DNA from: Argentina anserina
Taxonomy: Eukaryota; Streptophyta; Magnoliopsida; Rosales; Rosaceae
Assembly (NCBI RefSeq): GCF_933775445.1
Contig: NC_065877.1
Location: 22,444,001-22,508,000 of the forward strand
Length of the DNA: 64,000 nucleotides
Direction of reading: 5' to 3'
This document shows positions 49,793 through 60,946 of the stretch, in pieces (the first letter of the stretch is position 1; each line of letters begins with the position of its first letter). A program made the position numbers and the translations under genes. The notes under the pieces were generated by a model. The model worked only from the letters and a program-made list of their open reading frames with translations. It did not search any database and had not been told where the DNA came from.

Positions 49793-50887
49793 ATGCAAGA
49801 TGAGCTCAATGCTCTCAATGACAACAAAACTCGGAGCATTTTTCCCTTACCAAAGGGTCAGAAGGTTGTTGGAGCTAGGTGGATTTACAAAATCAAGTTT
49901 CATTCCAATGGCACCATTGAGAGATACAAGGCCAGGTTAGTAGCTCGTGGATTCACTCAAACTTTTTGTGTTGATTATAAGGAGACATTTGCTCTGGTAG
50001 CTAAGATGAATACAGTTAGGGTGTTGTTATATGTTGTTATCAATCATGGTTCGAATCTGTTTCAAATAGATGTGAAAAATGCTTTTTTGCATGGTGATTT
50101 AGAAGAGGAAGTTTATATGAGACTTCCACCTGGTCATGCTCGTGAAAAAGAACCTAGCATTGTTTGTAAGTTACACAAGGTCATTTATGGACTTAAACAG
50201 TCCCCTCGAGCTTGGTACTCCAAGTTGAGTTCAGTTCTATTTTCGGTTGGTTTCAGTCGAAGCAGAGCAGATTCATCCATGTTTATCATAAATGGTAAAG
50301 TTGGTCGTCTTATTGTCCTTGTGTATGTTGATGATTTGATTATAACTTGTGATGATGCTGATAAAATCAATGCCTTAAAGTCATCTCTTCATGCCACTTT
50401 GTCCATTAAAGATCTTGGCTCATTAAGGTACTTTCTTGGTATAGAAATGGATCAAACTCCAACTGATCTATTTTTAAATCAAAGGAAGTACATATGTGAT
50501 CTATTACAAGAAGCTCAAATGCTTGATTCCAAACCAGCCAAGTCTTATCTTCCTCACAAGCTTCAGATTGATAAAGAGAGAGTTATTCTCAGTAATATTT
50601 CTGAATACCAAAAATTAGTTGGCAAGCTTATCTATCTTACAATTACTCGACCAGACATCACACATGCTGTGAGCTTGGTGAGTCAATTTATGCATGCTCC
50701 GAACAGTTATCATTTACAACTTGTTAAACGACTTCTTCGATACCTTAAAGGCACTGTGACCAGAGGCATATTCATGAGAAAAAATGGTCATTTTCATCTT
50801 GAAGGTTTTGTGACTCAGACTGGGCTGGCAATGTTGTCGATCGAAAGTCAACTACTGGTTATTGCACCTTCGTTGGAGGTAACTTAG
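49793..50887 (+). pseudogene. Copia reverse transcriptase
   Basis: The frame includes ARWIYKIKFHSNGTIERYKA, the FQIDVKNAFLHGDLEEEVYM block and an intact catalytic VYVDDLI near residue 180. It reads well through most of the RT and into the start of RNase H, then loses frame near 50815, where RNase H sequence switches to another frame. The open frame extends upstream of 49793 in the linker. Confidence 0.9.
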
Positions 50888-51288
50888 TGACATGGAAAAA
50901 CAAAAAGCAAACGGTCATAGCTCGTTCTAGTGTTGAAGCTGAATATCGAGCTATGGCTTCCGCTGCTTGTGAACTGATATGGCTGAAGTCTTTGCTTCGT
51001 GAGATGGGAATCAATTGCAACTATCCCATTACTTTGAACTATGACAATCAAGCAGCCATTCACATTGCAGTTAATCCAGTGTTTCATGAACGCACGAAAC
51101 AGATTGTGGTAGACTGCCATTTTGTCAGAGATCAAGTTCAGTCCAAAGTTATTGAGACTGCTTATGTTTGTTCCTCTGATCAACTCGCTGATATTTTCAC
51201 CAAAGCTCTTCCCTCTGCTCATTTGATCGGTTGTTGTCCGAGCTTGGATCAAGACTTGTCTCAATCCAAGCTTGAGGGGGAGTATTGA
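50887..51288 (+). pseudogene. Copia RNase H C-terminal part
   Basis: Contains VTWKNKKQTVIARSSVEAEY and the C-terminal QLADIFTKALP, both hallmarks of Copia RNase H. It follows the RT with a frameshift near 50815-50887. Its last codons overlap the purine tract and the first bases of the 3' LTR, the usual arrangement. Confidence 0.9.
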
Positions 51289-51748
51289 ATGATTTCACTG
51301 GTTTCATTGTGGGATGCAAGTTTCTGTCGTTTGCTACAAGGATACAAGCAGAGCTGCAGCCTTTCTGCAGGTTGGGTGTCGTTCAACCCTGTTAGTGTCG
51401 TTTGCAGTTTATGGCTTGGTGGTCGTTTGTGCAAGTTCTTGTCGTTTCTTCTCCCTCAGTGCATTAATTGCAGATCGTGCAGTTGTTGTGGTTTATGCAC
51501 GAAATCTTCTTGTATCAAATCTATTCCTTCTGTTTTCCTTCTTTTGATGTACAATGATTAGTGGTTGGTGCACAATTATTAGTATGGTGTAGTTGAAGTT
51601 ATCATGTAGTGTAGTAGTTAAAGTTGTTTTCTTTTCTTGTATTTAAAGGGGCTGTCTCTGTCTTTGTTCTTAGTTTTAAGAAGTTGACAGCTGAATCAAA
51701 GCATTGTATTTGTTACAACTCATAGTCATCTTATTCATAATTTCTTCA
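51283..51748 (+). repeat. 3' LTR of the nested Copia element
   Basis: This 466 bp repeat of the 5' LTR is preceded by the polypurine tract GAGGGGGAG and followed by the AATTG target duplication. Confidence 0.95.
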
Positions 51749-52878
51749 AATTGTGAGTTATGAAAATTAAACCTAAGTTGCCATTAACAATTCCATGCAA
51801 TGATTAATGGGTCAAAGTTGAAACTTGTCGAGTATCAGATAATTATTTTCAAATAATCAAACGAAGAATAGGGTTTTGAATTAGATCATCGTCGATTGAA
51901 ATCCATGACTTAACCAAGGATCAATAAATACATGGTTTCAGATCTTGATTTCATATATTTCCTAAGGAGTACCTGCAAACACCACTGGTACGAGCATCCA
52001 TCCAAACAATAGCAACATATAGAGATAGCCGCTGGATTTGCTCCAGACGACAGTGGTCTCTCCTTGATTGGTCAATCCAATCGCCTTCAAGCCACCCTTT
52101 ACGTTGTCCACAGCCGTAGCCATGCAAAGTCTCACGTCATCCAGTATCTCCATTGGATCATGCTCCACCCATCTATCTCATACGTAACAAACAAACCAAA
52201 CACATAAATCAGAGAGTTCCCTGTGCAACAACCAAAAAAAAAAGAAAGGAAAATTGGTTTACCCTGCTTCTGGATAGTATTGGGTGAACTCGATCTGGTG
52301 CATCCCAACAGGGCACGCCAAACGATCATAGATTATGAATCTGTTGCTGCTGGTTCCTTGGTCTATTGACCCAAGGCAGACAAGACTGATTTTGTTTCTT
52401 GGGGATGTGGACTATCCAAAATGTTAGCAAATGTAAATAAATTTTGAGAAGATAGCTAACAAGGAAAATTAAATTTATATCTATAATCATTTACCATCTA
52501 AACATGCAAATATACAAGCAGTGAGCAGTGCAGGTTGATTTTTTCAACGTACCCTAGCTAGCCTGCAGGTTCGAGTTTTGCTGAACCACCTTCAACTGTC
52601 ATGTACTGCCACGTACGAGGCATACATTGATCATGTTTCTTTATTATCATCGCTTTGTATCGAGTTGACGTGGTGCATGCTCCTAGCTCATGCGCGGGAC
52701 TTCTACCCCGAAATCCAAACTGATTTTTTATTTCTTTCCTTGAGTTATGCGAAGAAATGTTGGAAATCATGGTTTATTCAATTTAAAACGAAGAAGTAAA
52801 GAAATTGAAGTTGAGCAAAATTAGATCTCAAAAGAAGTATACTGTGTACATTCTTAGTAAGAAACAAAAGTGTACAAC

Positions 52879-52881
<3 letters not shown>

Positions 52882-52911
<30 letters not shown>
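52882..52911. repeat. (TA)n microsatellite
   Basis: A pure TA run between the duplicated glycerol kinase upstream region and solo LTR 2. Confidence 0.95.
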
Positions 52912-52913
<2 letters not shown>

Positions 52914-53426
52914 CTATATAACCTATTGACAAATACACTCTTTCAATATAACCTATATTCTTAACAAGAAAGAGTGCATTATTCATATGATGTGCACATT
53001 GTCTTTAGCTAGAAAATTTGCATTATAATTTCCCTACGATTATGGTTTATACGTAAAAATTATAATTTCCATCGCCAAGAAGGTGTAGCTCAGCCTCGTC
53101 ATCATCATTGTAATAACCCTAAATTTTTAAACGATATTTGAATTGAATTGAATTCTATAAAGTTATGAAATTCAATTTAAAAGGAAATTGATTGTTTGCT
53201 AACGTTACGAAACGGAAACGGAAACGTTCCGAGAACGTTTAATAAGAAAACGTTACGTTTCCGAACGAATTTATCGACTTTTATATCGTCGCTCGGTCGC
53301 GAAAACTTTCTTCACGAAAATTGTAGAGCTCGTCGATACGAGTTCGTGAGTATGTGACACGTTCGAAACGGACATCGTACGTAAAAGTTATTAACGTCGG
53401 AAGTTAGTTTCCGATTTGGAAACTGG

Positions 53427-53435
53427 TATAAATAG
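53427..53435 (+). promoter_or_regulatory. TATA box of the 2.7 kb solo LTR
   Basis: TATAAATAG at the position equivalent to 44278 in the other copy, again followed by ATTAGGGTTTCCA. Confidence 0.7.
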
Positions 53436-54238
53436 AACATTTATGAGATTAGGGTTTCCATAATTGGAAACCCTCTCTCTCCCATTCAGCCCGCCTCCCT
53501 CTCTCCCTCTCGACACTCTCTCCCGAAACCTTCGCTCTCCCTCCCCGATCTCCACCACCGCACGTCCGTGAGCCACACCGCCGGCACTACGAGCGTCGCA
53601 CGGCCTCCTGCAGTCGACCCCGAGGTCGACGCACTGTCTCTCGCCGTCGTGAAGACTCGTTGCACGTCACCGAGCCAAGACCGACTGGTTCGAGCTCGTC
53701 GGCGATCCTCCGGTGCTTCCACGGCGTGATAGAGGTAAGGGTTGTGAAATTGAATGAGTTGTGATGTTGTTGTGTTGATTTTGGAGGTTTTTGTGGAGAA
53801 TCGGAGGTGGATGGAGGAGAGGGATACCGCTGCTTAGAGGCGGCGCGTGTGGGAGTATGGGGCAAGCTATGGGTGGTCGGAGACCGTAGGAAGGTGGAGG
53901 AGGAGGAGAGGATGGTTTTTGGGGCGGAGGTGACGCGATACGCTCCGGTGTCGGAGTAGGCGCGTGGGCCCCACGCGCGGTCGCCGGCGAGTGGCGCGTG
54001 CACCCCACGCGCCGCCACGTGCGGCGGCGCGTGAACAGTGATTTCGAGAAGGGTATTTTGGTAATTTACTGTGTAACGGTAACTGTAAATGTAAATTTTA
54101 TTTACGTACGGTAAATGTAATTAAATTTTACCTACGGTGAATGTAATTATAAATTACTTTCAGTAAATGTAAAAAGTAATTTGTAAAAGGGTAATTTAGT
54201 AAATTTTATTTACTGAGATTGTATTTACATTAAACAGT

Positions 54239-54352
54239 ATATATACGTACAGAAATATGTATATAATATTTATACGTACAGAAATACGTATATAATATTT
54301 ATACGTACAGAAATACGTATATAATATTTATACGTACAGAAATATGTATTAC
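54239..54352 (+). repeat. Tandem array, about 28 bp unit, 4 copies, in solo LTR 2
   Basis: Four units of the CGTACAGAAATACGTATATA type, homologous to the eight-copy array at 45237-45460. Confidence 0.9.
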
Positions 54353-55847
54353 TGGTATATTTGTACAGTAACCGTGAATAGTAACAGTGAACAGTAACAC
54401 TGAACAGTAACTTCGTAAAACCGAAAATTGCTGAACAGTAACCGATTATTACTGTTTCGGCATTTAAAGGTTTACGAAACGATTCTAAATTCTTTTCTTA
54501 TCTTTTCAAGGTGATCGTTAAATCGAGGAAAGGAATTATCTTCGGGAATTGTGGAGTTACGCTCAAGTCAATAAGGTGAGTAAAATCTCACATATTTACG
54601 AATCTACCCTCGCGGTGATTCAAGATTTTTGCAAGAGTATTTAACAATGAATTACAACATGTATACAATTTAGTGGATTATATATATACTGTATAATAGT
54701 AATAAGTGTATATATATATAGTTCGTTATATTATATACTGTTATTAATTCATTAGAAATTGTCATTTTGATGACGGAAGATTGTGTATTGAGCATGTGTT
54801 GTGAAATATGACATGTATAAGATATAGTGGACTATATATATATTGTATAAATGGTAAATAAGTACGAATATATATAGTTTGCTATATGATATACTGTTAT
54901 GATTTCATTGCGATTATATGGAGCATGTGATTGAATTGTACAATATGATGTGAGATTATTGTACGTGATTTTTAACATTGTGATTGTTAAAATGTGAATT
55001 GTCTTCGGACCTGATTTTTGGTACAATATGATGTGAGATTATTGTACGTGTTTGGCAAGTCGAAACCTAGCCTTTGGCCGGACGAAAGTTACGATACAGT
55101 TAGAGCTCTAGTCTGTCTGCCTTAGTACTGCATGTGAGGTAACGGGTGGTTATCTGCTCATGGGTACTCAGTTTATTTTGGATGTTGGGTAGCGGGTGGC
55201 TATCCAATATCAGCGGTGTATTACGAGAGGGGTAACAGATGTGTACCAGCGTTCTTGGTACCCGTATTATAAATGCATTGGGTAACCAGAAGGGTTACTT
55301 AATTTTCTCATGAGCGTTTCATTTCTTATTTCTTTGGGACAACCAGATGGGCTGTCCATTGACTCATGAGGGCATTTATACTTGTTGTTTTGTGATTTTT
55401 CGTATATTTTGATATGCGAATTATAATTTGATTTTATTCATACGAGCTATAAGCTTACCGGGTTTGTGTTTACAATCCCGGTGCACCAATTCGATGGTCT
55501 ATGGGATAATTCCGCAGGTGCTGATTAGTGGAGGTTGAGTGACGACTACAGAGGCTTGAAGTCGTTCGTATCCTATTGTGGTGAGGTTTTAGCGTGGATT
55601 TGTGTGCGAGAATTTGTGTAATTTTATTTGTGAGATTTGTGAGTGATTTGTGAGGATTATTACACTTCCATTTTATATATGGATTATAAATTTGGGTTGT
55701 AATAATTGGTTGTCTGAGTTGTATTGAGAACTCAGAATTGATCCGCTTATACACTTAATGATTTCGATTTATTTGAGATTATTTTGTGTTTAACGACTTT
55801 AGAATTTTGAGTTTTTAAGCTCGAAATTTTGGGGTCGTTACAATAAT

Positions 55848-57940
55848 TTCATCAGTTGGGCCGTTTGCAATGACCTTGTCCGCCACATTAGCACATGCAT
55901 CATATGATTACTAAGCATCCTATATTCCTATACCATTCTTTCGGGGTATCCAAACAATTTACATCTTATCATTCTTATGAGTGACTTTATGACCATACAT
56001 TGTACAAAATGGAAAAGTTATTTGGATTGTTTTCTTCTGGATATTGAGGTTTTTCTTTTATTGACACAATGACACTCATGAAATCCTCATATTGGATTGG
56101 CTAGCTAGTTTCATTCCTGGATAATGTGCGAAAGGACAATCTAATGGATTGTTAGGTTTACTAAACACATGTACATTATTATTCTCAACCCAGATTATTC
56201 CTTCATTCCTCTCCTTCATTTGGTAAAAGTAAAACACAACACTCGTCCTACTCTATAGTGGTGAGAGGTCACAACTGTATATGTGCCATTCTTATATGCT
56301 ACTTTTATTCTTGATTGAGTACAAGCTTGAAGGTGAAAGGTATAGAGCGCATACACTGCACTACTAGAAGAATCTGTATGAGAATTTGGCAAAAAACTTG
56401 TAACAAGGTTCCCAATATACGCTACGTACGTAACTATCAGTAATCGAACTATGTAATCATAGCCTCATAGGAATAAATTTTTTTACCACTTTGTAAATGT
56501 GGGTATCACATATAGGTAAGTACCATAAATTTTTTTCTAAATTTAACGGGCTTGTTTTACTCTTTGGCTAGTTAATTTGGAAGTACGTACACACAAGTGA
56601 CGTTAAGAAGAGGTTTGCTTTTGATAAAAAGTCTTCCATATATGGTCTTTATCTTGTATGAATGCCTGATATATACTTTCTTCTTTTTATACCTAGAAGT
56701 TCAAAAAGAGCTAGTGCAAGGAAAGGGGGAAGAAATAGCAAAGAAGCTATCCCGTGTCTCAAACGAAAAGGGAAGACTTACAGTAAAACATGAAACCACA
56801 AATGTCAAATAGTAGTTACAGTTCATGCAGAAAAACAAATCCATATGATACATCCAAAACAAAGTAAATCCCAAAAGAGAAGAAAGAAGAAGAAGAAAAA
56901 AGAGTGTGCAGTAAAGAAACTAAAGAGTGAACAAGAATTAATGTATCCCAGTCAACAATATAGACCTGAAAGAATTAGGCAACTTCTTCTCTAGAATGTC
57001 AAAGCTCATGCCAGCAACTCAAAAATTGAAATACAGAGATTATTTTTGCAGAAGACACGAGCCAAGTACTGACTTTCCTCCCAAGAGTGACCAAGTCCAC
57101 CAAGAGATGCCAATGTTCTTTTGTTTGCTTTCCGTCAATATGCGTCGATATATTCACCTTTAAATAGTGGCCAGTCTTTCTTAATTAGCATTTTCTGATT
57201 TTCACAACTTCAAAATCTTTGTCAACAGTTACAAACAAAGTTATCATTGTTGTGAATTATTGCAAATTCATTTGTCATGCTTCTAATTATTACCTCCATC
57301 GCAAAATGATGAGAGTCCATGCTTGTCCTTCACTCAAGCTTTTAGCTTAAATTTCAAAAATCGTTGACAAATTAGCAAACTGGGAATTAATAAGGTCATC
57401 AATAATATATGTTGGCAACAAATCGTAGCATAGTTCTTAAACGTTTGACAGTCGTCACACGGTTCCTCTCTCATGTATATACGAAAAATGAGTATTTTGA
57501 CAACGCATGTACGAATGCTTCACCTAGGTGCGATCGTTCTCTTTTTTAATTCGTGCGATCGTTCTTACATGCATCTACCGTCAATAATCAACTACGATTT
57601 GTATGTTTTTTGCATTACGTAAACATTTTCTTTACATAATGATATTGTAGATGTACGTATGATGTACTCTGCAAGTGCTTAGGTTTGTTGTTGTCCAACA
57701 AATTTCCTCAAGTATATCATTTATCTAATTATCTGAAGTTCTTAACGTACAATATCATGCCTATCGAATTATCGATCAATATGCTCGACTTGACTCAACG
57801 ACAGCAAGTAAAAAAGCGGAGTCTATCTGAGGCTGACTTCCGCCGTATATTCTGACTCTTCCACCACACACTACCTCCCATCATAAAGCAAAGCCACGGA
57901 ATAATAAGAACCCCTAGTAAAAAGCCAAGTGAATATATAT
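55848..57940. other. Intergenic upstream of the VQ gene
   Basis: No gene or repeat recognised in about 2.1 kb. A short direct repeat TGCGATCGTTCT occurs at about 57530 and 57547. Confidence 0.5.
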
Positions 57941-58102
57941 ATATATATTTATTTATTTATAGCCCTCTAAAACCCTCGTTTCCCTATTCCTATCCTCAGC
58001 TCCATTTCATTTGATGCCTCTCTTCTTCTTCTTCTTCTTCTTCTTCCTGCTGCTTTGTTTCTCTCTCAGAAACCTCCGACGTCTTCTTCCCTCGCCACCA
58101 AC

Positions 58103-58693
58103 ATGAACCCTTATCCTCACCAAACCACTTACGGATCCGACCCGGCTTCCCCCAACACCACCTACGTCCAAGCCGACCCATCAACCTTCCGGGCAGTCGT
58201 CCAGAAGCTCACCGGAGCAACGGAAGACCCCTCCGCCATAAAGCTCCCTCTCACCCTCCCAGCCCGCTACACCAATCCCAGACCCGCCGCCGAAGTTGGG
58301 CCCCGACGACCCGCCTTCAAGCTCCACGAGCGGAGACACAGCAGCAAGAAGCTCGAGCTCCACCTCACGACCACCACGTTTACAACAGTACAGTACCCAT
58401 CATCATCGCCATGTGGACACCAGAAGCTGATTCGGCCGGTGATGATGTCACCTGTTTCGCCGTTTGAGTTTCTGGCACGTGGGAGCCCCAGGACGCCGGT
58501 GTCGCCGTGCGAGTTGCTGAATGAGGAGGAGGAGAGAGCCATTATCGCCGAGAAAGGGTTTTATCTGCACCAACCAAGTCCGCTAAGTACACCGCGAGGG
58601 TCAGATCATCATCCCCCTGAGCTTTTGCCTTTGTTTCCTTTGCATTCTCCTCGAGATATCACTCAAACTCAAACCCCAACCTCTATCTCTTAG
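58103..58693 (+). CDS. VQ-motif protein (VQ4/13/31/33-like)
   Basis: VQ proteins are small nuclear, and sometimes plastid, regulators that bind WRKY factors; this subgroup is phosphorylated by MAP kinases (family knowledge). The single exon encodes 196 residues. The motif FRAVVQKLTG (FxxxVQxLTG) is at residues 29-38, preceded by TTYVQADPSTF as in the subgroup. Conserved proline-directed sites lie downstream: SPVSPFEFLARGSPRTPVSP, and FYLHQPSPLSTPRGS near residue 155, then LLPLFPLHSPRD at the C terminus. An in-frame ATG at 58055 would add 16 residues; I prefer 58103 because MNPYPHQTTYG fits the family start better. The leader has a CTT repeat at about 58022-58048 and a TATTTATA candidate TATA box near 57954. 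Lack of introns is normal for this family. Confidence 0.93.
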   Translation: MNPYPHQTTYGSDPASPNTTYVQADPSTFRAVVQKLTGATEDPSAIKLPLTLPARYTNPRPAAEVGPRRPAFKLHERRHSSKKLELHLTTTTFTTVQYPSSSPCGHQKLIRPVMMSPVSPFEFLARGSPRTPVSPCELLNEEEERAIIAEKGFYLHQPSPLSTPRGSDHHPPELLPLFPLHSPRDITQTQTPTSIS

Positions 58694-59535
58694 ATTATGA
58701 ATTACTTCATGAGCCTCATCCCTACCATTTTTTCTTCTTCTTTTCATTGGAAATTTCAGTCATTTATATGATCGATCATGTTGCTATGTACTTGTGAGTT
58801 TGTGACTTCCTCCTCTTACATCTATGAGAATGCAGCACGGAAATAAATTAGTGGGAATAATAGTGAGACTGACAAAATGGAATGATAATGTGGCCAAAGT
58901 AAAAGTGGAATAATGTGGCATGCACTCCACTCTTCCAATCTAATTGTCAACCTTAGAATTAGAATAATTGTGACGCAAAAGTGGCTGTGGCGTGCACATT
59001 TTTTTTTTTGGGTTCTCGTTGCTAGAATAATCGTCAACTCTAGCTAGTCCTTTTTTCTTTCATGGAATTCCTATCTATTGTTAGAGACCTTGTAGTTGTC
59101 GATCGATAAAATTTGGATGGTTTCGTACTTACATTATCTCTAAAGCACTGGCACTGTTATTTCGGGCTTCATTATAAAAAGTTGGTGATGGCAGCAGCTC
59201 TTGCTGAAGCTATTGGCTTTCTTGATGACTTGCTCAGAAGTACTAGGAACAGAAGTCTCCAGCATATATGCGTCAAAGAAGATTCTCAATTGATTATTAG
59301 CTAGTAGTGCTCGCAGATTAATTGAATAAGTCAGGGTATCTCACCATTTCTTATACATATCCTTGATCGCCAGGATATAACTATGTCGAGAGTTAGAGAC
59401 CACCCGAATTCGGGTTTTCAGTGACTCGGTGGTCAATCAAGTTGAAGGGAATTACCAGTCCCACCACCCCCAGCTCATCTCATATTAGAATCTGGCCAGG
59501 TCGTTGCTCCAGTAATTTGACTCATTCGAAATCAA
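58694..59535. other. 3' flank of the VQ gene and unrecognised sequence
   Basis: The first 100-200 bp should be the VQ 3' UTR. At 59113-59304 a short frame (AEAIGFLDDLL..VKEDSQLII) weakly resembles a plant-type RNase H fold, too short to call. Confidence 0.4.
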
Positions 59536-59841
59536 GCGGATATCAGGCCTAGAATGCTAGGGCAGATGCACTATCACGGCTAGCCACGGCCAAACCCAAC
59601 AATGTCGGGGGTTCATGTAGAAACCTTGGATCAGCCCAGTTTCTATAGGCCTTATTCGGAGATTTTCGCCATTAAACAGCTCTCACCACCATCTTGGATA
59701 GATCCTTTTATCAAGTATCTCACGGCGGGAGAACTCTCGGAGGATAAAGCTGAAGCAAAGCGCCTACGCCACAGGGCTACTTTGTATATGATTCGGGATG
59801 GACATCTCTTCCGGATGAGCCAATCATTCCCCCAACTCTAA
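59536..59841 (+). pseudogene. Gypsy pol remnant (RNase H end and integrase N-terminal part)
   Basis: At 59553 one frame reads NARADALSRLATA, the end of Ty3/Gypsy RNase H. From 59602 another frame gives PPSWIDPFIKYLTAGELSED and AKRLRHRATLYMIRDGHLFR, the linker that precedes the integrase zinc finger. The two pieces are out of frame and nothing of the integrase core follows. No LTR was found. Confidence 0.75.
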
Positions 59842-60946
59842 TGTTTACGACTGCATTATATATGATTCGGTTTTCGTAAACCTTCCAACATTTGTCGTTC
59901 AGTTGATAACTTGTTTGTGGTCTGGCTTATCAATGGCACAAGCGATTAGAATTACGTATATGAAAGTGCTTACGTGGATGCATGTCCATGCATGACTGCA
60001 ATCAGTACGTGCAATGTCGCATGCAGTTGGTTAATTGATCAGTTGCTATATCCACTCAAATGTTGATCTGAACGACCTGAGTCATGCATGGCTTCATAGA
60101 TTCAATTCTAGAGATGAAGACATTAGTTAACGCTTCAAGGTAACCAATGATATGCTTCTTCTTCTTCTTTTTTTGGTAAAACTATGATATGCTGGTGGCA
60201 GCACCAATAGCTAGTAATTATACATTTATACATTCTCGTTAATGTCCATGGTAGCCATGGTTTCCTAATATGCCCTAGGGTATTGGTTTGGTGATGGACA
60301 TGGGTCTGGAAAACCTAGTTGGCTAGTTCATATATATTAATTATTTAGCTTCAACTCTTTTAATCTTATGGGACCCTGCTGGTCATAAGTGGAAGATAAT
60401 TTGAGTAAAGTTATAGTAAATACATACTTGCGTAGTACATTTGAGTATGGGGATCGGAACTGGGGTCACGACCGTCATGTTGTATTCTTCTAGTGTTGCT
60501 CAGTACGTTTTAAGATTAATTTGTGTTATGTGGGTGCAAATGTAAAACTATGTGTACGTACATGAATCCTTCTTTCTATTGTTACCATGTTTAGGCACTA
60601 ATTAAGTCAACATATCTTCTCAAAAGAAAAAAATAACAATTTTTATCATCAAACAACGTTCAGTGACTCAGTATATCGATCAGCCGGAAAAAACTGGATG
60701 AACACTGAATATATCGTGCCAGCATTTGTTAAATCACGTAAATGTTCTTTCAGAATAGAGCAATACAATGAATATATCCTTATAAAACTGTAGAGACCAT
60801 TCGCTTTTATAGATATGACACTAATTAATTAAGTACGCTGTATTTACAAATTCTTGGGTCACAAGTTTCTAATTGTATCGATGACTCCTAATCAGAGTAC
60901 TGATGAGAATTAAGAGTCTTACATATCTGAGAATACTCTTCTTCCA
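59842..60946. other. Intergenic downstream of the kinase gene
   Basis: AT-rich, no gene recognised. The part next to 60946 should hold the 3' UTR of the minus-strand kinase. Confidence 0.5.

Larger units (their letters stand above)
43392..51748 (+). mobile_element. Ty1/Copia LTR retrotransposon with nested solo LTR, in intron 2 of the glycerol kinase pseudogene
   Basis: The ends are two near-identical LTRs (43392-43861 and 51283-51748) flanked by the exact 5 bp target duplication AATTG (43387-43391 and 51749-51753). A primer-binding site TGGTATTAGAGC follows the 5' LTR, matching the initiator Met tRNA type, and a purine tract GAGGGGGAG precedes the 3' LTR. The domain order gag, protease, integrase, RT, RNase H is the Copia order. 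Total length is 8,357 bp, of which 3,009 bp (plus 5 bp) is a nested solo LTR. By hand alignment the LTRs differ at about 23 of 466 positions (about 5%) plus a 4 bp indel. Several frameshifts and stops make it non-autonomous. The LTRs start TATTG rather than the canonical TG, judged from the target duplication. Confidence 0.96.
40120..52385 (-). pseudogene. Glycerol kinase pseudogene, split by nested transposon insertions
   Basis: A second glycerol kinase copy in the same orientation as the gene at 18706-21634. Recognisable parts are exon 1 (about 52263-52385), exon 2 (51973-52172), exon 3 in two pieces (42529-43268 and 40479-40702) and exon 4 (40120-40353). Intron positions match the intact gene, and homology continues upstream of exon 1 to about 52620, so this is a DNA duplication and not a retrocopy. 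Damage: the start codon region is replaced; exon 2 is frameshifted near its end; a TAT to TAG change near 42805 stops the STYGTG motif; a one-base loss near 42848 shifts the frame; a 1,826 bp insertion splits exon 3; exon 4 lacks about 59 bp and reads into an unrelated C terminus. A Copia element occupies intron 2. It cannot make an active enzyme. Confidence 0.95.
53109..55842 (+). mobile_element. 2.7 kb solo LTR, same family as 43960-46968
   Basis: It has the same ends (TGTAATAACCC.. to ..GTCGTTACA) and the same internal order: TATA box, GC-rich leader, putative splice sites, about 28 bp tandem array, then the CCTTTGGCCGG block. The flanks are ATCAT (53104-53108) and ATAAT (55843-55847), a 4/5 match consistent with a mutated target duplication. 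No internal domains are present. It lies just upstream of the duplicated glycerol kinase promoter region. Open frames within it are short and differ between the copies. Confidence 0.87.

Noticed and set aside
59113..59304. Frame with AEAIGFLDDLL and VKEDSQLII, resembling plant RNase H
   Set aside because: Too short and isolated to call; the catalytic residues cannot all be placed.
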